From the NCBI GenBank assembly GCA_030704615.1, contig CM060733.1, forward strand, positions 51,586,001 to 51,650,000: a stretch of DNA of 64,000 nucleotides. The letters run 5' to 3'. Of the stretch, positions 1 to 10,600 are shown piece after piece; positions within the stretch are counted from its first letter, which is position 1; each line of letters begins with the position of its first letter. The notes below the pieces were generated by a model. It was not told the DNA's origin and ran no database searches. It was given only the letters and a program-made list of their open reading frames with translations. Source of the stretch: Takakia lepidozioides. Lineage: Eukaryota; Streptophyta; Takakiopsida; Takakiales; Takakiaceae. Both the position numbers and the translations under genes were made by a program.

Positions 1-429
1 TTATTAGGGTTCGTGGTGCAGAGCTATCTTCTAAGGTTTGTGTGTGTTTGGGATTGTTGGGCAAGAGTGTGCACTGGGTGGGGCATGGCAAAGAGAGATA
101 TTCTTTCTTATGTTTTTTGTTTCTTGGGAGTTGTTGTCACCTGGAAATGGTAACCAGTCTAAATCTATCATAATTCTCTGCTGCTGCAACATCCCAGATT
201 TTTACCTATATCCAGGATTCAGGGTTTATGCCTTTGATGCTGATGTATCCAGGATAAGCAACAGCATTGACTGCATACTTTTTTGTTCTGCGGTGAAATA
301 GTTCTAGCACATGTAAGAAAATGGCTCCAGCATCATACTGATTGGAGCCCAAAGTTGAGTGTGTTGGAGGACAATGTGCAATGTAACCATTGGTTTATGA
401 TGCATGACAATTGACACCTACATCTGCAG

Positions 430-735
430 GTGGGCCCTGGAGAGGTGGATGGTGAGCTTGAGGACGAGGTGGCATCAGAATGCACCAAGTATGGGGTAGT
501 CACACGCGTGCTTATCTTTGAAATCACAGAACCTGATTTTCCTGTCACAGAAGCAGTGCGAATATTTGTGCAGTTTGAGCGGGCCGAGCAAGCCACCAAA
601 GCATTGGTCGACCTTGATGGTAGATTTTTTGGAGGCCGAGTAGTGCGAGCAAGTTTTTATGAGGAGGAACGTTTCAGTAAAAATGAACTGGCACCTGTCC
701 CAGGGGAGGTACCTGCTGCTGCACCTGTCTCCTGA
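430..735 (+). CDS. SPF45: Last exon of splicing factor SPF45 (DRT111-type), RNA-recognition motif
   Basis: This exon encodes the C-terminal 101 residues of the 45-kDa splicing factor SPF45, a nuclear spliceosome-associated protein that influences 3' splice-site choice. After an acceptor (ctgcag, 424-429) the frame reads VGPGEVDGELEDEV, then KYGVVTRVLIFEITEP, AVRIFVQFERAEQATKALVD and GGRVVRASFYEEERFSKNEL. These match the U2AF-homology type RRM at the end of SPF45: RNP2-like start, RNP1-like GGRVVRASFY, and the plant-type ending KNELAPVPGE. The stop is TGA at 733-735. Upstream exons (G-patch and N-terminus) lie outside the window; the residues expected just before VGPG are not found in 1-429, so the preceding intron is longer than 429 bp. 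Identification is from recalled family sequence and is very likely. Confidence 0.93.
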   Translation: MGPGEVDGELEDEVASECTKYGVVTRVLIFEITEPDFPVTEAVRIFVQFERAEQATKALVDLDGRFFGGRVVRASFYEEERFSKNELAPVPGEVPAAAPVS

Positions 736-1687
736 CACAGTCATGAATTCATGCACTCAAATCTCATGTAGCATATGTCCTGCTTATAAATTGGTGGATT
801 AGCAGCCTCCTGCACCCGCCTTCTCATTTTGTGTCTTGATCACTGCCACTCAATGGCCATAGCAAACAATGGGGAGAGTTGATCGGTGTAGAGTTTGTGC
901 ATTAGAGATCCGTACAGGGCTATAGCATTTGCTCATGGCCCTTTAACACACTCAAGTTTTCTAGGTGATGAGATGTTCAGAAAGCAATTGATGGAAGAAA
1001 GACTACGGGAATGATTCTGGACCTACACCATTTGCTCTGATTAGCATCTTTCAGATGCACCTGACTGCACCCTGCAACAAAGCCAGATTATCAACCACTG
1101 AATGTTTGACCATGTCTATAAATTGATACTATGTGTGGATGTGTATGTGCTTACTTGAGTGAGCTGGACACCGTCCATGGTTAGGACGAGTGTCCATATA
1201 TTATAAACACAAGCAGCAACTTCAAAGCCTGTGAAATCCCAAGCACTTACCAAGTAGGCAACTCTTGAAAATCACGAGCACTAAGTGTTCTTGAAAGACG
1301 ATCATGTACTTCAAATTTTCTGGTCAGCTCTTGAGGAACTTAAATCCACTTGTATGACAGCCCAATTGTTTGACATGATGCCTAACGTGGCACAAAGCAA
1401 AAGCTCTTGAGGGCTCCCCACTACATGACCTCCATTTCCACAAGGCTCTTGGGAGGGAAAGTTCCACTGTACAAAGTGTTGAATTCTCAATTCACAGTCA
1501 GGGAGTAGACGTGTCATTTGACATTCCCACCTGGCATGCCATCTGTCGCGTACTGCTCGGGCGACGGGTGGCGGCAGGCAACAGGTGTTTGGTACAACGA
1601 GGGTTTGATTTCTCGTCGACGGCCGATTGGAAGAGGAACGTTTCGTCGACGGGGCTGTGGAGTAGTGGCACGGCTGCAGACACGACG
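736..1687. other. Intergenic: SPF45 3' region and thioesterase upstream region
   Basis: There is no convincing gene here. The stretch should hold the SPF45 3' UTR and the promoter of the thioesterase gene. I see no clear TATA box or repeat. Confidence 0.5.
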
Positions 1688-1930
1688 ATGTCTGGCCTCC
1701 TCGCCACCTCAGGAAGCATGTCAGTTTTCATGGCAACCCATATCGGCCATTCTTCAGTCTCATGTCCATTTGCTCGTGCATGCATTCACGGGGCGTCTTC
1801 GATTCGCACTTGTGCAGTAGCATTCCCATCTGGATCGAGTAGCACTTGGTATTTCTCAAATCACAGCTTGTGCGGCTCCCTTCTGTTTCCTCGGTCCAGC
1901 TCTAGAGTTGTTGCGAGAGGAAGCCAGGGC

Positions 1931-4900
1931 ATGGCGGAGCAGGAAGGTCCAGCTGTGGGGGTGGGCGCTCCGGAAGTTGTCAAGGGCGGTTCGGACACTC
2001 AGAGAGATGCTCCTGATTTAGCATCATGTGAGTGATATAAATCTCAGCTCCGCTTCACAGTTTCCCGTCGTTAGTTTGGATTGGGTTTCACAAATTGTGG
2101 AGTGCCATTTTTGCAAGGTACTGCAGAGTGATTGTAGGTAGTCTAGAGAGAGATTTACGCAACGGAATGCGGGGAGGAGATTTGGGCTACAAAGCTTAGT
2201 AGTGTTGGCGTTGTACATATTCCAAATCATGATGGTATATGAAATAACAGCCTGTCAGGCCAATGGTTCATGTCAGTAGATGGAAACTCTCCATCGAAAT
2301 GTTCAGGTAGCAGGGACGTACTCAATAGATGAGATTATTTCATTGTACCCACTCTGAAAGCTAGATAAGTAGTCAATGTGGAAAGAATCTGACTCCCCGC
2401 ATCAACTATCAGGGTTTCGAGGGCTCCAAAGTCCAACCCATACTGACACCATCATCTTGGAGCCCAAAGGGAAGCATCAAGTAACTGTGGTTTTTCTTCA
2501 TGGCCTTTCGGACTCCGGTGCCAGGTACCTTTTAACTCTGTGAAATTTCTCTCCGACACAGTGTGAGATGAAACTAATCCAAGATGTGATAACCAGGGAT
2601 ATAAAAATAAGCCCATTTCTGGGCTTGTCCAGAATCTGATTATATTGAGTCCAGATACAGTGACCGTTGATGCATCATGCAGCTATTTCCAATTGTGCGG
2701 AATAAGGCTAAGAACCTGATGTATTGCATTGTTAACATCTGCAAGGCATTAGATTTGACTTTTGTAATCAAATCTAAAGAAAGCTCCTTTTGTGACCAGA
2801 ACTGAGGCTGCGTGGTCAAGTATTTCAAACTCTGATGATCAGTCTGGCAAATCTTCAACATTGATATATTGTTCTGTATCTGACCTTGCGGCTTGAATGT
2901 GCCTGTGGTAGGGTGGCTGAAGATATGAAAGACGAGGGGTTTCCTGATTGCGTATGTGCATCTCTCAATTCTCAGCTTGACATTTAATCATCTGTGTTGT
3001 CCAGCCTTCTTTTCACTCTGGACAGTTATGATACTAGATTGTCAACCATCCCTTTTTGGGGGACTCACTATTGGTCCTGTTTGTACTTTCTCAACGTTGA
3101 GAAACATTTCCATCTTGACTACGAAACTTCGACTGTACAACACTACAATTTTTCGCCAAGCCGTGCGTTGTACAGGCACTGTAATTCGTTCACATCTTGT
3201 TAACTGTGCAGATTAAGTGGATATTTCCAACAGCCCCACTGTCTGATGTAGAGATTGCAGATGTGCCACTCACTGCCTGTACGTATTTTCGGCCAATTAC
3301 ATTTTGAATGACTCATTAAACAATCATGAGTTGAGTCATGGTTCAGAACGTGCTTTTTAATCATGCAAGTCACTAAGCTCTCCAAAGAACCGCTTTCATT
3401 GGGTTTGAGGTACTTAGGGTGGCATGAGGAAGATTCCTTTTTGGGGCAAGATTTGATGCTGGTGTAATAGTATACTGTGTGGGATTCTGGTAAGCAGGGT
3501 TCAATGCAACGCCTCTCGACGATGGTATGGTTGATCTGGACAGACTTGATAAGACAGCAGAGATGGTAGCGAATCTTCTTGCTGATGATATCACTGAAGG
3601 TATTGTCTTTTAAGTAGATACACAGTCATTTTTCCAGGCTTTAGAATAGGTCATTTGATTATTCTGCAATCTATCATTACATGGAGAACTCACCTTAACT
3701 TGGCAGCAAATTCCTTTTAGTGGGTTCATACCTTACTGGGTAAAAATTTCAAGAGATTACTATGACGAGACACACATGATTTACTTCACATTTCTCTCTC
3801 CCTCCACTTGCTTTATTGCTTACATGCATGTAGACCCTTTCCCTTTGTGCAACTTTTGGGATTTAAACATTTGTTTCTTGGTTTCTGTGGTACTACCGGG
3901 TTGATCTACTATACTCAATGGCCCCTCTGGGCCTTCTACAACACATTATAAATTGGGTTTTTCTGTGAGTATTGAGCGAGGATCACATGGTGGATGGGCC
4001 AACTCTGAAACCAGAGGCATCAACCGATCGCATTTGTGACTCCCAGGAACACCCTAGATCAAACCTTATTTTCCAAGCTCTGTATCATAACCTACCTTGC
4101 AATCCACTGTTAGCAGATGGGGAGAAGAAGGTGAAACTGGTGATTGGCGGTTTTAGCCAAGGTGCAGCCGCTACCCTATACCTGGCGAGCCGCTCGGTCA
4201 TTGGAAAGCTTAGCAATGGCACCCCGTTCCCAATCAAGTTTGATGCTGCAATTTGCCTCAGTGGGTGGCTTCCAACTCACAGGTAGGTTATGGTTGATCC
4301 TTTTCAGTGAAAATCCTTGCCTCCTCGTGTGTGCAACCTTGTCTTCTCTCAGTGAATACAGAGTTGTTAGTCCTTTCATGGGTGGCTCACAAACTAGTGA
4401 TATGGGATTGTTTTCCTTTTGATGTGATTGTGACAAATGACACACCTAATATTGCAAGAAGTGACAAAGTTTTGTAGTGTCCTCAGTCAGCGGTTTATAT
4501 GTTAATTGAAATTAGTTGTATGTACTGTTGCTTGCAGAACCCATGTTGCTCATGTAAATGAGTGCAATGAGGGCGAAAAACGAGCAGGAGAGCTTCCCAT
4601 CTTCATTGGCCATTGCAAAGGTGTGTTTGCTTGGTCTTTTTGATCTCTTGGTGTAGTCGATCAAGGTTTGGTGGAAAGGGAAGGTTTGAATGATGCATAC
4701 CATAGAGTGAAATGTGCCACTACCTGTCTATATCAGTGGAATCTATCATGCCTTCACCATTTACCAATATGAATTGTAAGATCTGTGTCGGGGACATGAT
4801 ATTGTTCAGTTTTCTGCAATGTTTTGAGGTGAAAGGGTATGCACTCAACTGAGATGCCTGATTTCAGATGATCCTGTAGTACCGTTTAAGCACGCCGAGA

Positions 4901-6478
4901 AGTCTTCTGGAACCCTCTGCAGTGCAGGCTCGACTGACCTTTCCTTCAAGTCTTACCCAGTGTAAGTTCCTTTCCCTGTTTGAATATAGGAGAGTCAAAA
5001 ATATGTTAGCAATGAAGACTCTCTCTCTCTCTACCCACCCTTTGTGTTCCACTCAAACTGGGTGCGGCGTCAATGGCCACAAGACTAAGGCAAACAACGG
5101 CTTATTAGTACATTCTCTCTGCCTACCCTTAGCACTAGACTGAAATTTGAATCATGGCGGGGAGAACAATAAACAGATACAGAAAGGAAAGAGATATTAC
5201 CAATGCCGGATGTGCGGGTGGCCTGAAGATAATATCCATTTTCTGATGCGAATGACACGTCCCTGCACATCTGTTCACCAACTTCAAAATCTCCAGGCTG
5301 AGCCTCAAGCCCTCGCCCTGTTGGTGTCTAATTGCTGGACTCCTCATACGCAGCAGATTGATTCTTGTGTGAACGACCTCCTAGAGTAGATCTTGAAAGC
5401 CTGACCTATTTGTTTATATCAAGGTAAGTTCCTCAACTGGCCCAAAGGTAGTGTCTGGTTCCTCTTTCTCCGCCCAAACTGTGTGCGGGTCTATGGCCAC
5501 GAGGCTACAGCAAACGAACAATGACTCATGAACTTATGAGTACATCCTCTCTCTCTCCCTCCCTCCCAGAAGCTGTTTGAACTTCCTGTGCATGTTATCA
5601 AGTTCCTTTCTTTCTCTGTACTTCATTCTATTGTATTGTTGTACTTGTGTACCTCGCCCTTTTAAGCATCCATGGATTAATTTCCTACTTTCCATCTTAT
5701 GAGATCATGAAATTGATTATCAGATATCGAAATTGATCTAATGAAGCTGCCAATTTTGAAATTGACAATCTCACTTCTAAATTGAGATTACTTATTTTAA
5801 ATGATCATTCAACTTTATTATAGTATCCTTTTTTCATGTATTAATTGATACTAGGTATTATATACTACATATGTGATTGAAAAATATATTACTTTGCCCT
5901 TTTATAGTCTTTGAAGGTATTCCACATTCTATTCAAGATTTGAGACATATCTAAATAGTAATGTATAAGCATCTCTGTGGATGGTGATGATGTTTCTCTT
6001 TCCCTGTCCTCTCTCTGTGGTGGGGGATGAGGATTGGAGAGGATCACCAATCATCCGACGAATCATCCCCGGGCTCCTCCAGAAGTGCGACTCTCCACTG
6101 AAATCAGACTATAGCATTCTAGATGCATAATGTGCCCCCAAAATACAAACAAAAAAGATCATTTAATGAGTTTCTCAAACTTAGTGGCAGTTTGCTTTCA
6201 CGAAGCCTTGTGTCAATCGTTGCCTGGCTGTGATCTCTTTTTGTAAAGTGCCTTTCTGGGTTTCTTTGTTCCTTTTTCTTTTTCATGAGTTTGTGAGCCC
6301 CCTGCGGATGTTATAATCGCTTTGTGCGCTTGCAGAACCAGTACATTGCTGTCTCCTCAGCAAGAAAGTATGACAATTGTGAGTATGGTGATTATGCAGG
6401 GGCCAGCACAGCTCCGCACCTCAAATGCTGGACGTGAAGGAGTGGCTAATAACCAAGTTAGGGCTGACAGGAATCTGA
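1931..6478 (+). CDS. Acyl-protein thioesterase (lysophospholipase-like serine hydrolase), complete 9-exon gene
   Basis: This alpha/beta hydrolase removes thioester-linked acyl groups, such as palmitate, from proteins and can act on lysophospholipids; it is usually cytosolic. Exons read from the sequence are 1931-2027, 2413-2524, 2912-2951, 3212-3278, 3498-3599, 4117-4282, 4538-4620, 4868-4961 and 6400-6478. Every donor is GT, every acceptor AG, and the nine phases agree, giving 840 nt and 279 residues (plant relatives are about 255). Motifs in order are KGKHQVTVVFLHGLSDSG (oxyanion-loop HGL), IKWIFPTAP, the nucleophile elbow GGFSQGA, CLSGWLP, the acid DDPVVPF and the late histidine in VGQHSS; the Ser-Asp-His triad is therefore intact. 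The ATG at 1931 starts a short non-conserved leader. The same frame stays open upstream to an ATG at 1688, so an 81-residue extension, possibly a targeting peptide, cannot be excluded. Several introns contain LINE debris. Confidence 0.92.
3890..3965 (+). repeat. LINE 3'-tail fragment in thioesterase intron 5
   Basis: The words ctatactcaatggcccctct, gggcctt and cacattataaattg resemble the tail of the LINE at about 12,985-13,035 (tagtatgtgcc, gggccctctggggctttt, cacataataatttg). It looks like a short 5'-truncated copy of that family in the same orientation. The match was made by eye. Confidence 0.55.
4985..5540 (+). repeat. Two degraded LINE 3'-end copies in thioesterase intron 8
   Basis: Residues encoded at 5147-5389 (YYQCRMCGWPEDNIHF, then PHTQQIDSCV) correspond to the zinc-finger tail of the LINE at 12,300-12,902 (CNCPLCGQSEDSIHF, NHTQQIDACV). 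The LINE end motif (caaactgggcacggggtcaatggcc) recurs twice here, near 5055-5100 and 5468-5525. So two partial, decayed copies of the family lie side by side between exons 8 and 9. The second finger histidine/cysteine pair is altered (MRMTRPC), so this is non-functional. Confidence 0.75.
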
Positions 6479-7678
6479 CAGAGAACCTAACATCATGAAG
6501 CTTGCCATGTACAAATGTCACTAGGATGTAATGCTCCGACTGCACCATCCAACTATATTATGCTGGTCTTTTGGAGTGGTGATGCCCTGAACTAGCAGTG
6601 CTGTGCCCAATCTGTGGCCAAAGCTTGGGCTTAGCAGCGGAGCTGGAATTGACCCGGTACCTTCGGAATGATTTCTATACAATCAACCAACGCAGAAGGG
6701 GTACAAGCTCAGTTAAATTTCCCATGTGAATTATGCCTGGTGGAAGTAGCTCTCCTTGGGAGAGAATCCTTGGCATATTTTACAGGATATGGTCACGACA
6801 ATTCTCCTTGACATTGATGAAAAACACCTCTGTTCTTCATATTCGATAATTCCTCTTTCAAAGGAAATTTCTTTTAGTAAAATTGTCATGTTACTATTGA
6901 GAAGTACAAACTCACATGCATGCTACTTGTCAATATCTTGTTCAACAATTCTTTAGTTCAGAAAGAAGCAATTAAACAACATTAATTCCCTTAACTGTGG
7001 GCCTTGATGTGAGAGTATAACTATAACACGCCTCAAAACATGCCTCACAAGTCCTCAAAACCATCCACCAAATGTAAAATATGGGTTCCTAGTGTAACAA
7101 CTTACTGACATCTCCATATGACATATATAACTGTGTTTGACAATGAAATTGTTTGTAGCTTCCAAATCCAAAGCCCTCAACCATAACTGATGGTTTACAT
7201 TCATGCCATGCACACATCCATACAACATGAATGCCCATAAATAGCAATAGCTGTCAGCAACTTCTCCATCAACACCTTGTCTTCCAAATGAGAAGCAAAC
7301 ATTGCAATCTTCAGAAACAATCCCCCACCTCCCATCCTGGTGCTTTACAAATTACTTGTCGCAACTGCTCCAAAGATAATGAACCTGAAGTGGACATACC
7401 TACTTGTTACTTACCACCTGCCTCTTGCATGTCCAGTGCACGACCCAAACTGAGGCCAGTACTGCATTTTACAAGATATGTTTGAGTAGAGACTTTACAA
7501 TGTATCATACAAACAAAGCTGCCACCAACAACACTACTTTAGAGACACAACTAGTCAGACGATGTCATGGCCGTTAAAAACTGGTGGCAAGGTTCCAGTG
7601 ATGTCATGAAACCACAAAGTTCTTGGAATTTACTTCTATGAATGAGTAGGACACTCGAGGTAGACTGGAGTAGCAAAC
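6479..7678. other. Intergenic between two convergent genes
   Basis: This is the shared 3' flank of the thioesterase (+) and RPC10 (-) genes. I see no reading frame with recognisable content and no clear repeat. It must contain both polyadenylation regions. Confidence 0.5.
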
Positions 7679-10600
7679 TCAGCCTTCTTTCCAGAGGAAG
7701 GAGCAGTCGCTGTTGCAGCACTTATAGAACGTAGTCATGGGCTCATCAGCTGATCGAATTTGAATCTGCATGAAGTAGGCCTGACCGTGACTACACCGCA
7801 GACATGTAACTGCCATCATCATCACACCCAACGGTTCTGTGTCATGATCCATTTTACCCATCCCTCTCATTTCTCCACAGTCTCTCTCTCTCTCTCTCTC
7901 TCTGGATTGCGCGGCTGGTAGCTCAGCTGGTAGCTCAGCTGGTAAGTGCACAATGTGTGGTCTGGGTGGTTTGGGGTTCAAACCCGCTGCCCTTCTTCGT
8001 GTGGGGATTGTTCGTTGCATTCTGTCTTGATATTGTCTCTCCCTGTCCTCTAGGAAGCCTATTGCCATTGGGTGGACTTGATACGGGAGTACATTAATGT
8101 CTCTGTGACTAAATGCCGGCCTTGTGACCTCGTGTCCTTGTTTGTTTCGACCTGAAGCGCTTTGCTCCAGGTAAGGTAGTGCATTGGATTTAGTTGGAAA
8201 GCTTGGGGCCTTTCCCTCTTTAGAATATGCCTACACGGGCCATTCCCTGCAACTCCCTGGAGTGTTGATCTCTGAATGGTAACAAGCGGACCCCTACCGC
8301 TTGGGGGCAGCCCCTCCACCCAAATTGGGCAGTCGTATGCTCTGTCTAGCATACTCGGCACTTGGGCTCGGGTTGGTTCCTGTGCTTAAACTTATAGCCT
8401 GCGACTACAATCAAAATTTTAGCTCCTATCAACATCAACACTCCTCAGGGTGATTCCTGGGAATTGGTTACTTATGCCAAATCTAGGGCTTCATGTGTAG
8501 TTTTTGGGGTGAATCCCAGGATGGACGATGTGTCCTTTAAAACTACATGCTCTAGCTTAGGCTTGGATTTCATGGCTAATGGTACCATCTCGAGACTTGA
8601 TAACAGGGGTACGTTGAAGGTTGCAATGACCAAAAGTGCTTCTAATAGAGTCCCACATCAATTCAATCTCAAAGAAGTTCGTCCCTTGACTGGCTGGAGA
8701 GCAGTCTTAGACATTGGTGATTCAATGGGGCGCTCTAGGAAGACAACCAAGAGCAACGACTTCGACTTGAGAGTTTCTAATCGGTTAGATGCTCTGGATG
8801 AGGTTGAATCCAAACAGCCAGAAGGACAAGATGTCCCTAAGTGTACGGAACCTGAACGTCCTGAATCTGAAGGATTTGGTACTCTGAATGGTTTACCAAT
8901 CCTCAAGGTTTACACAAGACGAAAAAATTCTATACACGGGGTAATTGTCCCCAAGCCGTCAGATGGACAATCCCTAAGTGTGCAGAGCCTGAACGTCGTG
9001 TAACTGAAGCATTTGGTACTCTAAATGGTTTACCAATCCTCAAAGTCTACACAAGACGAGCAAAATCTATACACGGGGTAATTGTCCCCAAGCAGTCTGA
9101 CGGACAATCTGCCCCTATGTGTGCGGAGCCTGTGCATCGTGTAACTGAAGGATTTGGTACCCTGAATGGCTTACCAATTCTCAAAGTTTACACAAGACGA
9201 GCAAAATCTACACATGGGGTAACTGTCCCCCCTTTGCAGAACGGTTGGCAGTCCAGGAGCAATCACAAGCTACCTAGACGACAAACAATTCACATGCAAA
9301 GGGCTGGTTTGCGGCTGGCCACTTTCAACTTCTCAGGGTTGACCAACCAAAGGAAACAACTCGAAGTGGGACAAGTTCTTCGGACTAATGATATTCATAT
9401 CTGTGCTGGGCAAGAAACATGGGAAACGTCGGATAAACTGGTTGGAGATGTCAATGGTTATAAATGGGCAGGTAAGATGTGTACTCTCAAGGAAGCCTCT
9501 GCCAAACGCGGTCAAAAAGGGGCTGGATTCTTTGTCCGTGATTTCTTGTTTGACAATTGTGAAATTATCAACAAGGGTTTGAGGTACGAGCATAGTATCT
9601 GGCTAAAACTGAATCTGAAGGGCGGCATGAGTACGAAGGACCTCTTTGTGGGTTGTGTTTACATGCCCACAGAGGGGACCCTTAGTGCTGACGCAGACAG
9701 AGCCTTCGAAGATGTAAAGCTGGACTGTGCTTCGTTCCTTGCCAAAGGTCAGGTGGTGCTATTGGGTGACTTCAATGCCTGGGTGGGCAAAGGGCTCCAT
9801 CAGGATGGTATCATTGGACCTTTTGGTGAGGACGAGCTGAATTCTAATGGCAGACGGTTAATTAACTGTCTAGAAGAGCTTCAGCTTTTGACCTTGAATA
9901 ACAGGACAAGAGGTGACCAAGTGCAGTGGACTCGTGAGAAATCCCAAACTGGGGAACGTTCCATTGTGGACTATATCATAATGGACAAAAATTTGTTCCC
10001 CCAGTGTGCCAATGTGTTGATCGACAGAACTGATATTGGTACCTCTGACCACTTTCTGGTTTGGACTGAGATCAAAAGGTGTTTTCCCAACACCAAGAGA
10101 TCTGTGAAACGTTCGATTCGGAAGTGGCGCATAGAAAAATTCCATAATGAGGAGGTCAAGGCTGAGTACGTCCAGGCCTTGCAAGAGGCTCTCCCTCATT
10201 TTGTCCAATCGCTCCAAGAACTTCAGTCTCGCTCTGATAACGCAAGAAATGAAGTCGAAAGAGCAGTGGACTCTTGGGAGAGTTTCGTTTCCTCCGTGTC
10301 TGACAAGATCATTGGGAGGAAACTAATTGTCTGCGGTAGAGCTGTTAATTGGCGGACCAATGAGATTAAACTCAAGGTAGCTGAAAGACAAGCCCTCTAT
10401 AAAGAGTGCTGCAATTTGAAAACCAACAGAGAATTGTGGGCGAGGTACTACCAGCTCCGTCAAGATATCAATCAGCTTGTTAGGTCTCAGAAGAAATTAT
10501 ACTGGGACAAGTTATACAGTGAAATAAACTCAAACCACCACGGTGGTAATGACAAGAAATTCTGGTTGGCCCTTCAACGTTTGTACAAGCCGAAAAATGG

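Noticed and set aside
1511-2035. 174-codon frame as a separate gene
   Set aside because: Its last third is the first exon of the thioesterase; the start is GTG and the upstream part has no recognisable features. Only the part from 1688 is kept as a possible extension.
3972-4116. Upstream part of the frame containing thioesterase exon 6
   Set aside because: It is intron read-through; the acceptor at 4115-4116 restores the family sequence.
7905-7990. Genuine tRNA gene
   Set aside because: The A and B boxes are good, but acceptor and anticodon stems do not pair well and the A-box part is triplicated.
9870-10217. Minus-strand frames inside the LINE
   Set aside because: They are shadows of ORF2 with no features of their own.
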